Shown: positions 12,960 to 23,500 of the stretch, one piece after another
Position numbering within the stretch: position 1 is the stretch's first letter
Layout of the letters: every line of letters begins with the position of its first letter
From: Spirometra erinaceieuropaei
Taxonomy: Eukaryota > Platyhelminthes > Cestoda > Diphyllobothriidea > Diphyllobothriidae
Direction of reading: 5' to 3'
Assembly (NCBI GenBank): GCA_902702965.1
Contig: CACRXP010000035.1
Coordinates: 1,029,231 to 1,093,230, forward strand
DNA: 64,000 bases
Translations under genes and position numbers: made by a program
Notes under the pieces: model-generated
Told to the model about the DNA's origin: nothing
The model's input: the letters and a program-made list of their open reading frames with translations, nothing else
Databases searched by the model: none

Positions 12960-13345
12960 CATCTGTATACCGTGCCCATACCAGATTACTGAATAGAATA
13001 GCCTCCTTCTAACGGATCTGAACGAGACCTGCTTGAACTGTGATGTCCATATTGATGGGGACTTTGACTCTGCCAATACCGACATGCGATCTTCGACGGT
13101 TTTGGGTCCATTGGACACAATTTAATACCAGTTGCTCGAGGTGGCAGCAAACTAACTAACTTTCCCGAATGTAACTCTGCGAACACGTGTTGGAAAGAGG
13201 AAACGTTCAAATTGTTTTGATCTCTTGCTTACTCGAGATGAGGAGACTGTGGTGGAGGTACGAGATCTCCCACCAATAGGTGCTAGGGATCATATTATAA
13301 TACCTCTTGAGTACTCCGTATTCTACAAATCAGAGTAAGTTGGAA
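12960..13345 (+). pseudogene. Endonuclease C-terminal remnant of a non-LTR retrotransposon
   Basis: Around 13185-13330 the plus strand reads ANTCWKEETFKLFDLLLTRD, then VRDLPPIGARDHIIIPLEY. This is the typical end of a CR1-type APE endonuclease, a DLVLT segment followed by LPPLGxSDH, with the SDH motif changed to RDH. Upstream sequence is degraded. The RT remnant at 15612-16900 could belong to the same ancient insertion, but the intervening 2.3 kb shows no matching linker. Confidence 0.5.
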
Positions 13346-15399
13346 ACAAATACCTGGATGTGAGAATTTTCCGACATCCGAACGCCAGTCTCAACAATTT
13401 TTAGATTTTGCAGTTCATGCATATTGTCCTTCACAATGCGCGATGTTCTCCCTAACCAGCCTCTCAAAGTAGTAATGAGGCCATGTTGGCGTGCGCACTC
13501 TGAGCTGCCCCGTTTTGTTAATCGTCGACCCTCGTCAAGAGTCCGTCTGGGACTCCCAGCTCTCATCCCCAATGTAAGTCCGAGCACGGGTCTACAACCA
13601 CCTAGCGTCCCCATGCTCTCACCGTGCCCGCATGGTGAATTTGCTCTGCTCCTCTATATCTCTTTGCGATCGACGGTTTTTGTAAATTTCCGAGTCATCT
13701 TCCCATTTGACCTCCTTCGGTCTGCTGACGATCACTCCCAATCCATCTGTTTTTGCCATCTTCTTGTAGTTTGATCGGTCTGCAAAGAAGTATTATGATC
13801 GCATCTTCGCGCGTTTTTATGCCCCTCGCAGCTTTTAGTGTCCCCTCTTCATTTGGGCTCTAAGCGAACTGTGACCGATCGCGTTGGATTCCTCCTGTTA
13901 AGCCACCTTGACGGTCGCGTCTCCTGTCAACCCCAAAATGTTGGGGTAGCATCTGCAGCGAAGAGCCCCACCCCGTTTAGGAATTTAACCTTAATGGAGA
14001 TTGTTTGAATCGTCAAAATGCTTGTGCCTGCGGGACGGTCCTTCCTAACCTGCATATTTGCTTTCTCATGAGCAAGGGTTTTCCTCCTTGAAAACTAATT
14101 AACTCGCATTCATTTTGTCTTTTTCGAAAAGAGGAGGAGTTTCGTCTCACTTCTCGCTAGCGGTCTTCCATATCAGACAGCCTATTTTATAAGCACGAAC
14201 TGAACACTGTAGAGAGCCTGCCTATTCGTCCTAGTATTCAGTCGAAATTTATTTTTCACTGGTACGACAGTGCCCTTAGAGTTATGAAATAAAATAAGTT
14301 GTTCATTTAGTTAATACCCTAGACAATCGTATTACAGAGAACAGTTAACGACTAGTGGAGCACGTTTACCTCGTTGGTTAAAAGGATCATTGATCTAAAC
14401 TGTCCACTCAAGCGAAAGAGGACAAGCGACCGTTCGTCGTGGACAAACCGGGAACTACAAATGGCCTTTAAGAGATGAAATGTGGAGTGGAGTCGTTTTC
14501 GACTAACCGAGAGTTCTGAACACCTGTAGGGATACAAACGAGAGAAGGATCTGTGTAGACGTGAGGTTAATAGACTTCGAAGAAACTGTTAACTATTCAT
14601 ACTACAGAACTCTTTGAAGCATCGCAAGATCCTATAGGGTTACATAAGTATGGGTAAAAGAAATTGTGACCAGATTCCGGTATTAAGGTCCCAAAATGGG
14701 ATGATGGAAACTGATGACCACATCAGTCTTCTCCTGCCTCCCTCAGTCGGTATTAACTCAATAAACGCATCCTCCTCCTCTTGCCTACCCAGAGCAACAA
14801 TAAAACCGGATACCGTTTGCAACAGAAGATAATCTTTGCTTCTCGCCCACATTTACAAGGATGGAACTACGCCAATTGAAGCCGCCCAAATCACCTGGAT
14901 CAGATAGAATTCATCCATTTGTCTTCGAGAATCGACTGACTTACTATGCGAACCGGTGTCTATGATATTTCAAAAGTCAATGGAAGAAGGTTGACTGTTG
15001 GATGAATGGCAAACTGCATTTATTTTTTGGTTTTTCAGTCCATGCATCGTGACCCTCACCGAATTCGCTCTACCGGCGCTCTTGGCGGAGCCTTCCGTAT
15101 TCGCCATATACTAGTAGTCTGGTCGCATCTCCATTGCCCCTACTCGGCTGGACTGGGCTGACTGTAACCAATCACATCTGGGTTCATATCGCCTCTAGTC
15201 TGGTTGTCTATTCGCACTTTGGCATATGAATTCTGCCTTAACGATGCCCGTTTCGAACCTTTTACTCAATACCACATACAGGCTAGTCTTGACTGACCGG
15301 CCTACTTACCCCTTCATTAAATCCGCTATATACTGCTTTATACAGGCCAGTACTGCCTGTTTTTTAATATATTTAGGAGCGGCAGTTGTTTTTCTCCTA
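13346..15399. other. No recognisable gene
   Basis: Open frames here are short and lack motifs. Nothing could be assigned to a gene, RNA or mobile element. Confidence 0.45.
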
Positions 15400-15614
15400 C
15401 AGTGTTAATCCAGTCATACTCATTTTGTTTATATCTCATATGTTCACTGCTCGCTCATCATTTTTCGTAACAAACTACTCGTTCAACAACTATGAATTAA
15501 GTATGGTATGGATTCTATACACCTGTTCCAAAATTCTAATTTCATGTAACAGTTATTTTTATTTGGCGTGAAAGGACCCCACGGGTCTGGAATAAAAATT
15601 ATTATTATTTATTT
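15400..15614 (+). mobile_element. 3' end of an ATT-tailed non-LTR element (family D, copy D1)
   Basis: The segment ends ACCCCACGGGTCTGGAATAA followed by an ATT tract. The same 3' sequence is present on the minus strand at 45690-45494 (CCCCACGGGTCTGGAATAAT), and homology extends back through AACAACTATGAATTAAGT (ATTCAATAACTATGGATTAA at 45.6 kb). Only the 3' untranslated part is recognisable here. Confidence 0.6.
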
Positions 15615-16900
15615 ACCCAATCTACAAAGGAGGATACAGTGTGGAGTCCGAAAATTACCGTCCTGTTTGTTCAGCCTGAATTTTGTGCTAGGTCATGGAG
15701 CAAGTTATAAAGAGGCACTTGGTGACGTATCTGGAGCAGAGAAACCCGATATGTGCTGCTCAACACGGATTTCGTCCTGGTCGCTCGTGTCTTACAAGTA
15801 GTCTCTATTTTCGGGAAAAGTGGTTAGTGCCATAGACCAGGGTCTTCCAGTTGATGTTATCTTTTTCGAGTTCAGAAAGGCGTTTGACGTCATGCCCCAT
15901 GAACTAATCCTACAGAAGCTTTGGAAGTGGGAAATACAGGGCAACGCCTTTAAGTGAATTAAAAGTTCCCTGTCAATTATTCTGCAAACAGCAGTCTTTG
16001 GTGCCACTGCATACGAATGGGTACCAATAGAAGGCGGTGATCAGGAGGGTTCGGTCTTAGGACCTCTTCTGTTCCTCATCTACTGTACTGCAGATTTGAC
16101 TGCGATGTCATCATATTAACAAATTATATAAAGACCTGGAAAACAGCATTGCCGACGACGCGCTGGAACTGCAAGAAGAAGTTAATATGTTGGTTGTTTT
16201 GTTAGGCAAGTGGCTTCTAGAGTTTAATGCATCCAAATGTGTGGTCTTACGCTTATAATATGGTCGGATACGTTTCCAAAACACCAATACACCACAAATT
16301 AGATTCCACTGAAAAGTGGATATTCAAAAATACCTAGGTATCTGGACAAGGTCAAACTTGCTGCCTTCCGAACATTGAAAAAGAGCCGACCAAAATGCAA
16401 CGAGAATCATGCACTGGCTTAGGTATACTTTCATAGTCTTTCCCCTGAACTCTTTACGCAGATATTTGGTTTTTCAGACCGAATTTGGAGTACAGAATGC
16501 CAGAATGGAGGCCCCGGATGAAGAACGCCACTGATGCCATCGAGCAAGTCTAACGACGGACGACAAATTGGTGGACGGTCTCAAGACTCTGTCCTATACA
16601 AAAAGACTGGTTCAGATTACTTGGTTTCGCCTATCCTATATAAAAATGAGGTGTAACCTGACGTGGACACTCCGCATTATCCGCAGTCATAACTGTTCGC
16701 TCAAATCTGAAGATTCCTTTAAATTTACAAACGTGAGTCACCTGTCGGTCACCCGCATAAGGTCGAACGCGAACGGACATGCCTAGACCAGCGGAGGTTT
16801 TCTTTCAGTCCGCAGGCAGTTCGATCGTGGAACCCATTCCCAACGCATCGCAAGGAGTTTGAAGCAAATTGTCTTCGCAACTTGCACAAATGACTATATT
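15612..16900 (+). pseudogene. Reverse transcriptase remnant (family D-like, copy D2, 5' truncated)
   Basis: Directly after the ATT tract the plus strand reads IYKGGYSVESENYRPVC, then QVIKRHLVTYLEQRNPICAA, QHGFRPGRSCLTS, FRKAFD and further RT blocks, with several frameshifts and stops. Near 16780-16890 comes the WNPFP...FE.N.LR C-terminal signature. The NYRP and GFRxGRSC motifs are RT blocks of CR1-type elements. The YxDD region is not preserved. The copy is dead. Confidence 0.75.
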
Positions 16901-18834
16901 TTGTGCTGACTGTACATATTTGCATTTATAATCTCAACTGCAGATTGAAAGTACCATCTGGCGCGCGGCCCGCAACCCTCAAAGCTACGGATGCTCGGGT
17001 TACAGTCCCACGTTACTACTTATATTACCATAAACGTATATGTTGCCGGCGACATTTCAGCAACATGTTATTTTATCAGGAACATTTCTCGTTCCAATAA
17101 GGACATTAAGGACACTGCCTAATACCTTAGATGTATTACTATTCTACGGCAAATATATCCCCCTCTGGATATCCTTCTTTTCTTTTGTTTTACCACCAGA
17201 AACACTACATAAATAATATTCGTATCTTTTCTTTGGTTTAGAAAGTTAGGCTGGAAGATGTGTATTAAAAGATTTGTGTCGCCTCGTCTAGGCCATTATA
17301 TTTGTCTAAAGGACTGATTATTTAGCTGCCGCAAGTTTCTGTCTAGCTTGCAAAGTTACTGCGTATTTTCGAGAAAATTCAATTTATTCCCCACAGTTCA
17401 GTTGTCCGAGGGATGTAAATCGCCACTACGAGTAATTATGTGAGCTACTTAATCAGATCAAAATGCTGATTTCCTCCACTTTTATTTAAATCTCCCTATG
17501 CCGCCGCTTGTCTCCTCAAGAAATATGTCTGATACCTATGTTCATTGAAATTGCCCAACACTGAATGTAAAGTCAGCAAAAGTAACGGAACAGATCAACG
17601 GGGCTTGACCTTGGGAGGAAGACCTACCAGACCGTTAGAAGTTCCAAACATAATTGGCCACTGGTATACAGCAACAGAAAATTACAAATCATGGACAGGC
17701 TGTCGGAGACACTTGAGGGTACAGGGAGTTAACGGCAAGCTTAGGGATGTTAGGGGAGAATCGTAGTAATAACGACAGCAAACCCGAGGAAATTGTAATT
17801 AGTTTGACAACACATGTGCTCTTGTGTCGGCAGAACACGCAACGCATCATTTTAACGTGATAGTTATGGGGCTTGAACAACTTAATGCCGCTCGATCTCA
17901 TCGCGAATGCTCCTGCTTCAAAGACACTTGGCCCTATCCCATACGCACTGAATTGCTGACACTCAACCATCACAGCCGTCCTTGTTCCACCTGGAAACAC
18001 TACTCCTCGAATAATGCAATTAACACTACATTTAGCACCAACGCGCGCATATAAACAGCCAGCACGCACTCTTTCAGGCCCGACTTACCACCATCAGCAC
18101 GCACACGCTGGCCTAGCCAGAAGCCACTGCTTCCAGAGACAGCAACTTGAAGTTATGTACAGAATAAAGCCTCATACTGGTGTTATCATTTTTACTCCGC
18201 AAAGCAGAAATTCGTCGGATTGGTGTGGTGACTGAACTATACTCGTTGCTTTAGCCGATGCAACCTCCGTGACATTTCCACCAGAGGCATCGCATGAGAT
18301 ACTATCGTAGAGGGAACCTCAAATTACCTTTCGAACCTCGATTTAATGGGAGGCCGAATCTACGTCTTCAGGCAGGCACCGGGCCCCGGCATTCCTTTGG
18401 TGGAGACTGAGTACAGCTTTCCTTGAGTGACTCGAGTCAGGAAAGGGCTGCACGTGATACAAACTACCACGTATAAAACCCGAAACCTGTCCCCGATCGA
18501 GTTTAGTCCTGCGACTACTTATTAAGCACTGGACCAGCGTTGAAAGGTCAAGTAGCTGGGATGTTGAAGTATTCGGAACGACTGCACATCAGTACCACCA
18601 CTATCAGTCACCCATGCACGCGCCGGTTACCAGCAGGCAGGTCGACAGGCAAACGCACCTGTATGGGCTAGGAGTGACCATTTCAATTGCCTCTGTCCAT
18701 GTCCGCAAATCTCCTCTAGTCAAAGATTACTTACCACCGAGTGACTACCTGCGGAAGAGAGCAAAACAGCAGTCTGTTCCTCCGCCACAAGGTTTGCCTG
18801 CTGAGTGACACACCTACAAGACTTAGACGTGACG
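16901..18834. other. No recognisable gene
   Basis: No domain, transposon coding sequence or RNA gene was recognised on either strand. Confidence 0.45.
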
Positions 18835-19830
18835 TACAATGGGTGAGCTAACTCATGAAATGTCAATCGAAATCCCGAAATACGTTTACGTTTCGAAAAG
18901 ATTAATTAAGTAGGGTTTTAAAACCAATCACTATGCAGCATAATCCTATCACAATCCAGCTACCTCAGGATGCCGGCTTTCGAACGAACTTATTTTCGGC
19001 TGCATGCAGAAACAATGCTCTGTAAAAAAATGACTACTTAAGTAGCATGCATTTTTCTCAGTGATTTTGGATGTCCTTAAGAAATCAATTATATTTCATG
19101 GAAAACATGCATAAAATATTCCCTCTCCTACTTATTCGGTAGGAAATTACGTCCTTTTCAATTTTTTTACTAGAAGGAAGGGTACAGTTTGGTTTTAAAA
19201 AATTTCCAATTCTAAAGTTTTTTAATACTGCGAAATGGCCGTTCACCAAAAGTCACGTCTCTGCATTTACTAGTGTTGCTTTCAAAGTTAACAATATGGC
19301 TCATATCCACTGCTAAATTCTATAAACTCCATATGATCTCCTCTGAATGCCGTAGAGAAGTTTACGGTTTTCCGTACGCGGAAAATATACGGCTTGTCGT
19401 CTGGGAACCCTGAATGCAAGTGTAACGGCAGGTCGAGTTCAAAATTATTCGGGAATTGGAAGTTTTTTTTTAAAACCGAATTAAACACTTTCTTCGAGTA
19501 TAAAATTAAAAGGAGACGTAAGTTTCTGCCGAATGAGAAAAATAATGAATATTTTTATGCATGTTTTCTATGAAATATAATTGACTCTCTAAGGGCATCG
19601 AAAATCAACGAGAAAAATGCATGCCACTTAAGTAGTCACTCTTTACAATGTATTTCCTGCATGCAGACGGAAAGAAGTTTGTTTAAAAGCCGGCATCCAG
19701 AGGTAACTAAAATATTATAGAACTATGTTGCAGGCTGACTAGTTTTACAACCCTACTTAATTAATCTTTTCGAAACAAAGAGCATTTCGGAATTTCGGCT
19801 GGCATTTCATGAGTTAGCCCACCTACTGTA
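18835..19830. mobile_element. Fold-back (long inverted repeat) DNA element F1
   Basis: A 996-bp near-palindrome. It starts TACAATGGGTGAGCTAACTC and ends with the inverse GAGTTAGCCCACCTACTGTA. Arms of about 380 bp (18835-19215 and 19445-19830) face each other across about 230 bp of AT-rich spacer. Related copies lie at 54619-55610, 56743-57731 and 62240-62905. Termini of TA plus CAGT are like those of Tc1/mariner-type elements, and the flanking TA fits a TA target duplication. No transposase is encoded, so it would be non-autonomous. The superfamily is inferred from the ends only. Confidence 0.8.
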
Positions 19831-20210
19831 CATGAGGAAATGTGACAGTTAGCAGACTGAGCATATATCTCTGACAAAATTCACAGACTTGCTGAGTCGG
19901 GAAACACCTGGGCGGCAAAACAAGTCCCCTACAACTTCTGTGTCGGGAGGACCGAGCATGTCGCTCCGACTTATGTGGCCTACTGTGCCCCTGAGTGTGC
20001 TCGTGTCGTGTTGCTCAAAGTCGTGGGTGCCAAAGGCCGTAATTTGTATTTTAAGATGAACTTCCATGCGTAGACGCAAAAAATCGAATAAAAAGCCAAT
20101 AAACGAAAAGTTGGAACAAGGGCACATAAAAATCGAGGAACACAAAAGTGCACGAGATCGATCGTTGACTGATTGTGGTAATCGCGTGGAGTAACGGCAC
20201 CGGGTGAAGA

Positions 20211-20579
20211 TCAAGGAAGCGAGGAAAGTTCACGAACAAGGTCTGTGTAGAGAGCGAGACCACGCAAAAATTCATCCTTGCTTAAAAATTCGTCATGGCT
20301 GTGCAGAAGGACGGGTGTATTCCGCATGGGTGAAAAGTTGATGGCCTGAATAGGTGTCCGGTGGGGGCTGTCCGCATCACCGTCTACCCCGGCGGCAAGG
20401 CGATGATAACGTCTTAGGAAACGGGCATCCGTCGCGCCAGGAAATATCTCAATCTTAAGTCCCGCACCGTGGGTGGTGAGAACCCGTTTGAGGACGGACC
20501 ACCAGGGGTTGCTGTCATCGACTCCGGCCTTCAGGCCTCCATGGCCGGAAGTCCCCATGTCTTGCTGGAGGAATTGGAG
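20211..20579 (-). CDS. ACY1: ACY1 exon 4 (terminal)
   Basis: Encodes residues 310-431 and the stop (TGA, complement of 20211-20213). The acceptor is CTGCCGTTCAG/CTCCAA. It includes DDSNPWW, the FPGATDARFL substrate-binding segment and LLHSHDEFL, the last zinc ligand region. The segment 20346-20387 is a possible 42-nt intron or an in-frame insertion. Confidence 0.92.
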   Translation of the reverse strand, partial: LQFLQQDMGTSGHGGLKAGVDDSNPWWSVLKRVLTTHGAGLKIEIFPGATDARFLRRYHRLAAGVDGDADSPHRTPIQAINFSPMRNTPVLLHSHDEFLSKDEFLRGLALYTDLVRELSSLP

Positions 20580-23500
20580 CTGAACGGCAGGTAAGAAAAT
20601 AGGTCACACACAAGCCGATTTCCCCATAGCCAAGATCGGCAAAATCGAAAAGTTCGAACTCACTAGCAAATGTGAGTGCGGCTGATAGTTAACACGCTTA
20701 TTAATGTGCGTAGACTCTTATAAGCAACGCGGTTGCTAATCGAGTCCCGGTCTTGTTTTGAGTCTAGGAGAAATGACTAAAGACGAATAATTGCATATCT
20801 GAACTAACATCGTGGTATTGGAGGCTACGAAGCAAACTGCGCAAGCGAACTTAAGAAAAGAAGCGCATGGTATTTGTGATTGAAGACGAAAACCGCGATT
20901 TAGCAAGCACGGCGATAAGGCTTGGACAGGTAGGTGCGTAATAAGCCTACTTAGCGATATGGGTTCAGGAGGCAAGTATGATTTTCATAGATCTGCACGG
21001 ACCATGACCCAGTGACGCGTTCAACTCTCTGAGACCCAAAACTCGTTACCATATAAATTACCGATTCATACATTATCACCAGGCTTATCCTCCATTAGCA
21101 CTGTCATCGTCACCGTTACCCTTCCGCAATCCTCTGCTACCACCACCACCGCCGCCGCCACCACCGCGCTAACTACCCTAATTCTTTTTGCTGCGATTAG
21201 TATCTTTTTTGCCATCTCTATGATCAGAGTACGCCCAAGCACCATCGGTTGCTATCGGCATAACCGACGCGGTCTATAGACACGTGGGGTGGACTTCGAT
21301 TTAAACATGCAAGACTAGCACATGGGAAAAAGCGTTTGCCCTCCAGCCTCTAATTCTCTTTGCCTTTAGTTTGGAAAACGCTCCCCGGAATGGAGACTGG
21401 ACTGGTTAAGGCATCATAAGCCGTGAACTAAAATCCCCGAGCTACCCTGGGAGACCGTTCATCTGTTAGTCATTTGTTTGCTTGTTGAGTGCCTTACGGG
21501 TTAAAATACACATCAAAGAGGTGAGAGAAAAGGGGCCTAGGTAACACCTACTTCCACACCGCTGCCAGCTTCAGCGGCCCAGGCGTGTAGACGCGTCTCG
21601 AATTCCTTGAAGTCAATTGTAGGCGGCAGACGAAAGTCCACTTCTGCATAGACACTGGCGGGCACAACGTTGGTCTGCACACCACCTCGGAGCACAGTCA
21701 CATTCGCGGTGATGACATTGCCAAGGCCGGTGGGACCAAAGCACTCCTCTAGGCGCTTTTTTTCGGCCGTTCTTAGTTCAAGGACCCTGCAAAACGAGAA
21801 GAAATGCTGACAAGACTTCTTTTTGAACTCGATTCTAATGCAAGCTACAGGGGAAATAAGACAGCCCGATGGGTTGCCGTCGGGCGGTTGGAGTCTGCCC
21901 ATTTGCACAAATTTTTCGGACAGCGTGTTCCCCCAGTTCTTTGGTTTTCACCGAAAACATAATTGCTGCCGAGAAGAGCTGTCACCATGTGACACTAATG
22001 TCAACGGGATACCCTACAGAAAGTGTTGAAAATTGTCTGTCAGGTAGCCTTTACCCGTCCACTAACCTCGTACTTCAAAATCTTGGACAGATTTCAAATG
22101 ACTCACCGATACTAAGAGACAGGGAGGGGTGCAGTTAGGCCGGAACTCGTGGACTGGGAAGTCCAATAACGCTCATGTTTCTCATGAGTTTAAGGGAAGT
22201 GGTTCCCGAGTAATTCCGTTTGATGGCACTGTTACCGAATATGGTGGTTGATTGTCAAGGACGATCATCGGTGTTAACCCGGGGACCTAGACGAAGACTC
22301 TCGGAGAATGACCAAGTTAATAGTTCATAAGCAGTGATCAGCACAGATTGCAGTCAACAAACAATGGAGCCAATAGAGGCGAAGAGACAAGTCCTAGGAA
22401 GCAGTCTTGAAGGAGACACGACCGCTGGAACAAGAACTTTATTAGCCTGACGTTTCGGATTTCTGCTCGAACCCATCATCAGAGACAAAAGAAAATACGG
22501 GTAGTTCATGCACAAGGGGCTGCAGCATTTATAGAATGCAGTCGTCACCCTACCACATACCTATGAATATTCACGACTCCCCCTTTCATCAAGGATCGTT
22601 GCACTTGGTGTGCTGACAATCTGATGGCCGACATTCACGTCGTTAATTGCTGCAATTTCATCACGTGCGTTGTACGTTGGCGTGATAATTGCTCGACCAT
22701 CTGATCCACCGACCCTGGCGTTAGGAAAAGTGTTCACATGTGCGTTCCCCGGTTGGCTAATTACTCCGCCTAGGCGAAGTCTCAGCACCGTGGATGGAAG
22801 GGGAAGGTCATTGCACTTGGTAATGAGCTGGGGACCAGTAAACCATGACTCAAACAGTTCCCGACACACGCGGTTATCACCTCTTGCAAGAATTCCAGCC
22901 TCGTAAAATTTCAATGCGTGGCCGGATCTCGTCGAATGAGCCGCAACTTGAGAGCTAGCGTCATTTCTCCGTACCGCTGCAGCGTGTTCGGAGCTGTCTT
23001 CCAGTTTCTCCGACGTAGTTGTTTTGTCCGCAACTGCACCAGATCCGATAAACGACTCCAGACGTTTCTTGCCGTGGCAGTGGGTCTTTTGGTTTCATTA
23101 ACTGACGCCTGATGGTTGCCTCCGGTTTATGTGCAACTCCAAGTGGTGCGAGAAGGCAGCCGACAACTTCCGAAACGTTCATGACGTACGGAAGCGCCCG
23201 CCAAAATTTGATGTCCGTGCGGTTAGGCCTTTCGTCCCTTTTCGTATGCACCGGTTGACGAAGTTGCGCGGGTAGCCATTAGCTTTGAAGACTCTTCGGA
23301 GGTATTGTTGCTCGGCAATCTTGTCTTCCGGCTCACTGAAGTGCGTTTCAACAGGCCGATAGAGTGTCCTTACACAACTGTGTTTGTGGTTGATTTGAAG
23401 GTTGTTATTGAAGTTCAGTACTTGCATCGTATCTGTCACTTTCCTGAACACTTTGCTTTTTATTCCACCAAAATCTTTGCGGCATATAAGGACATCCAGG

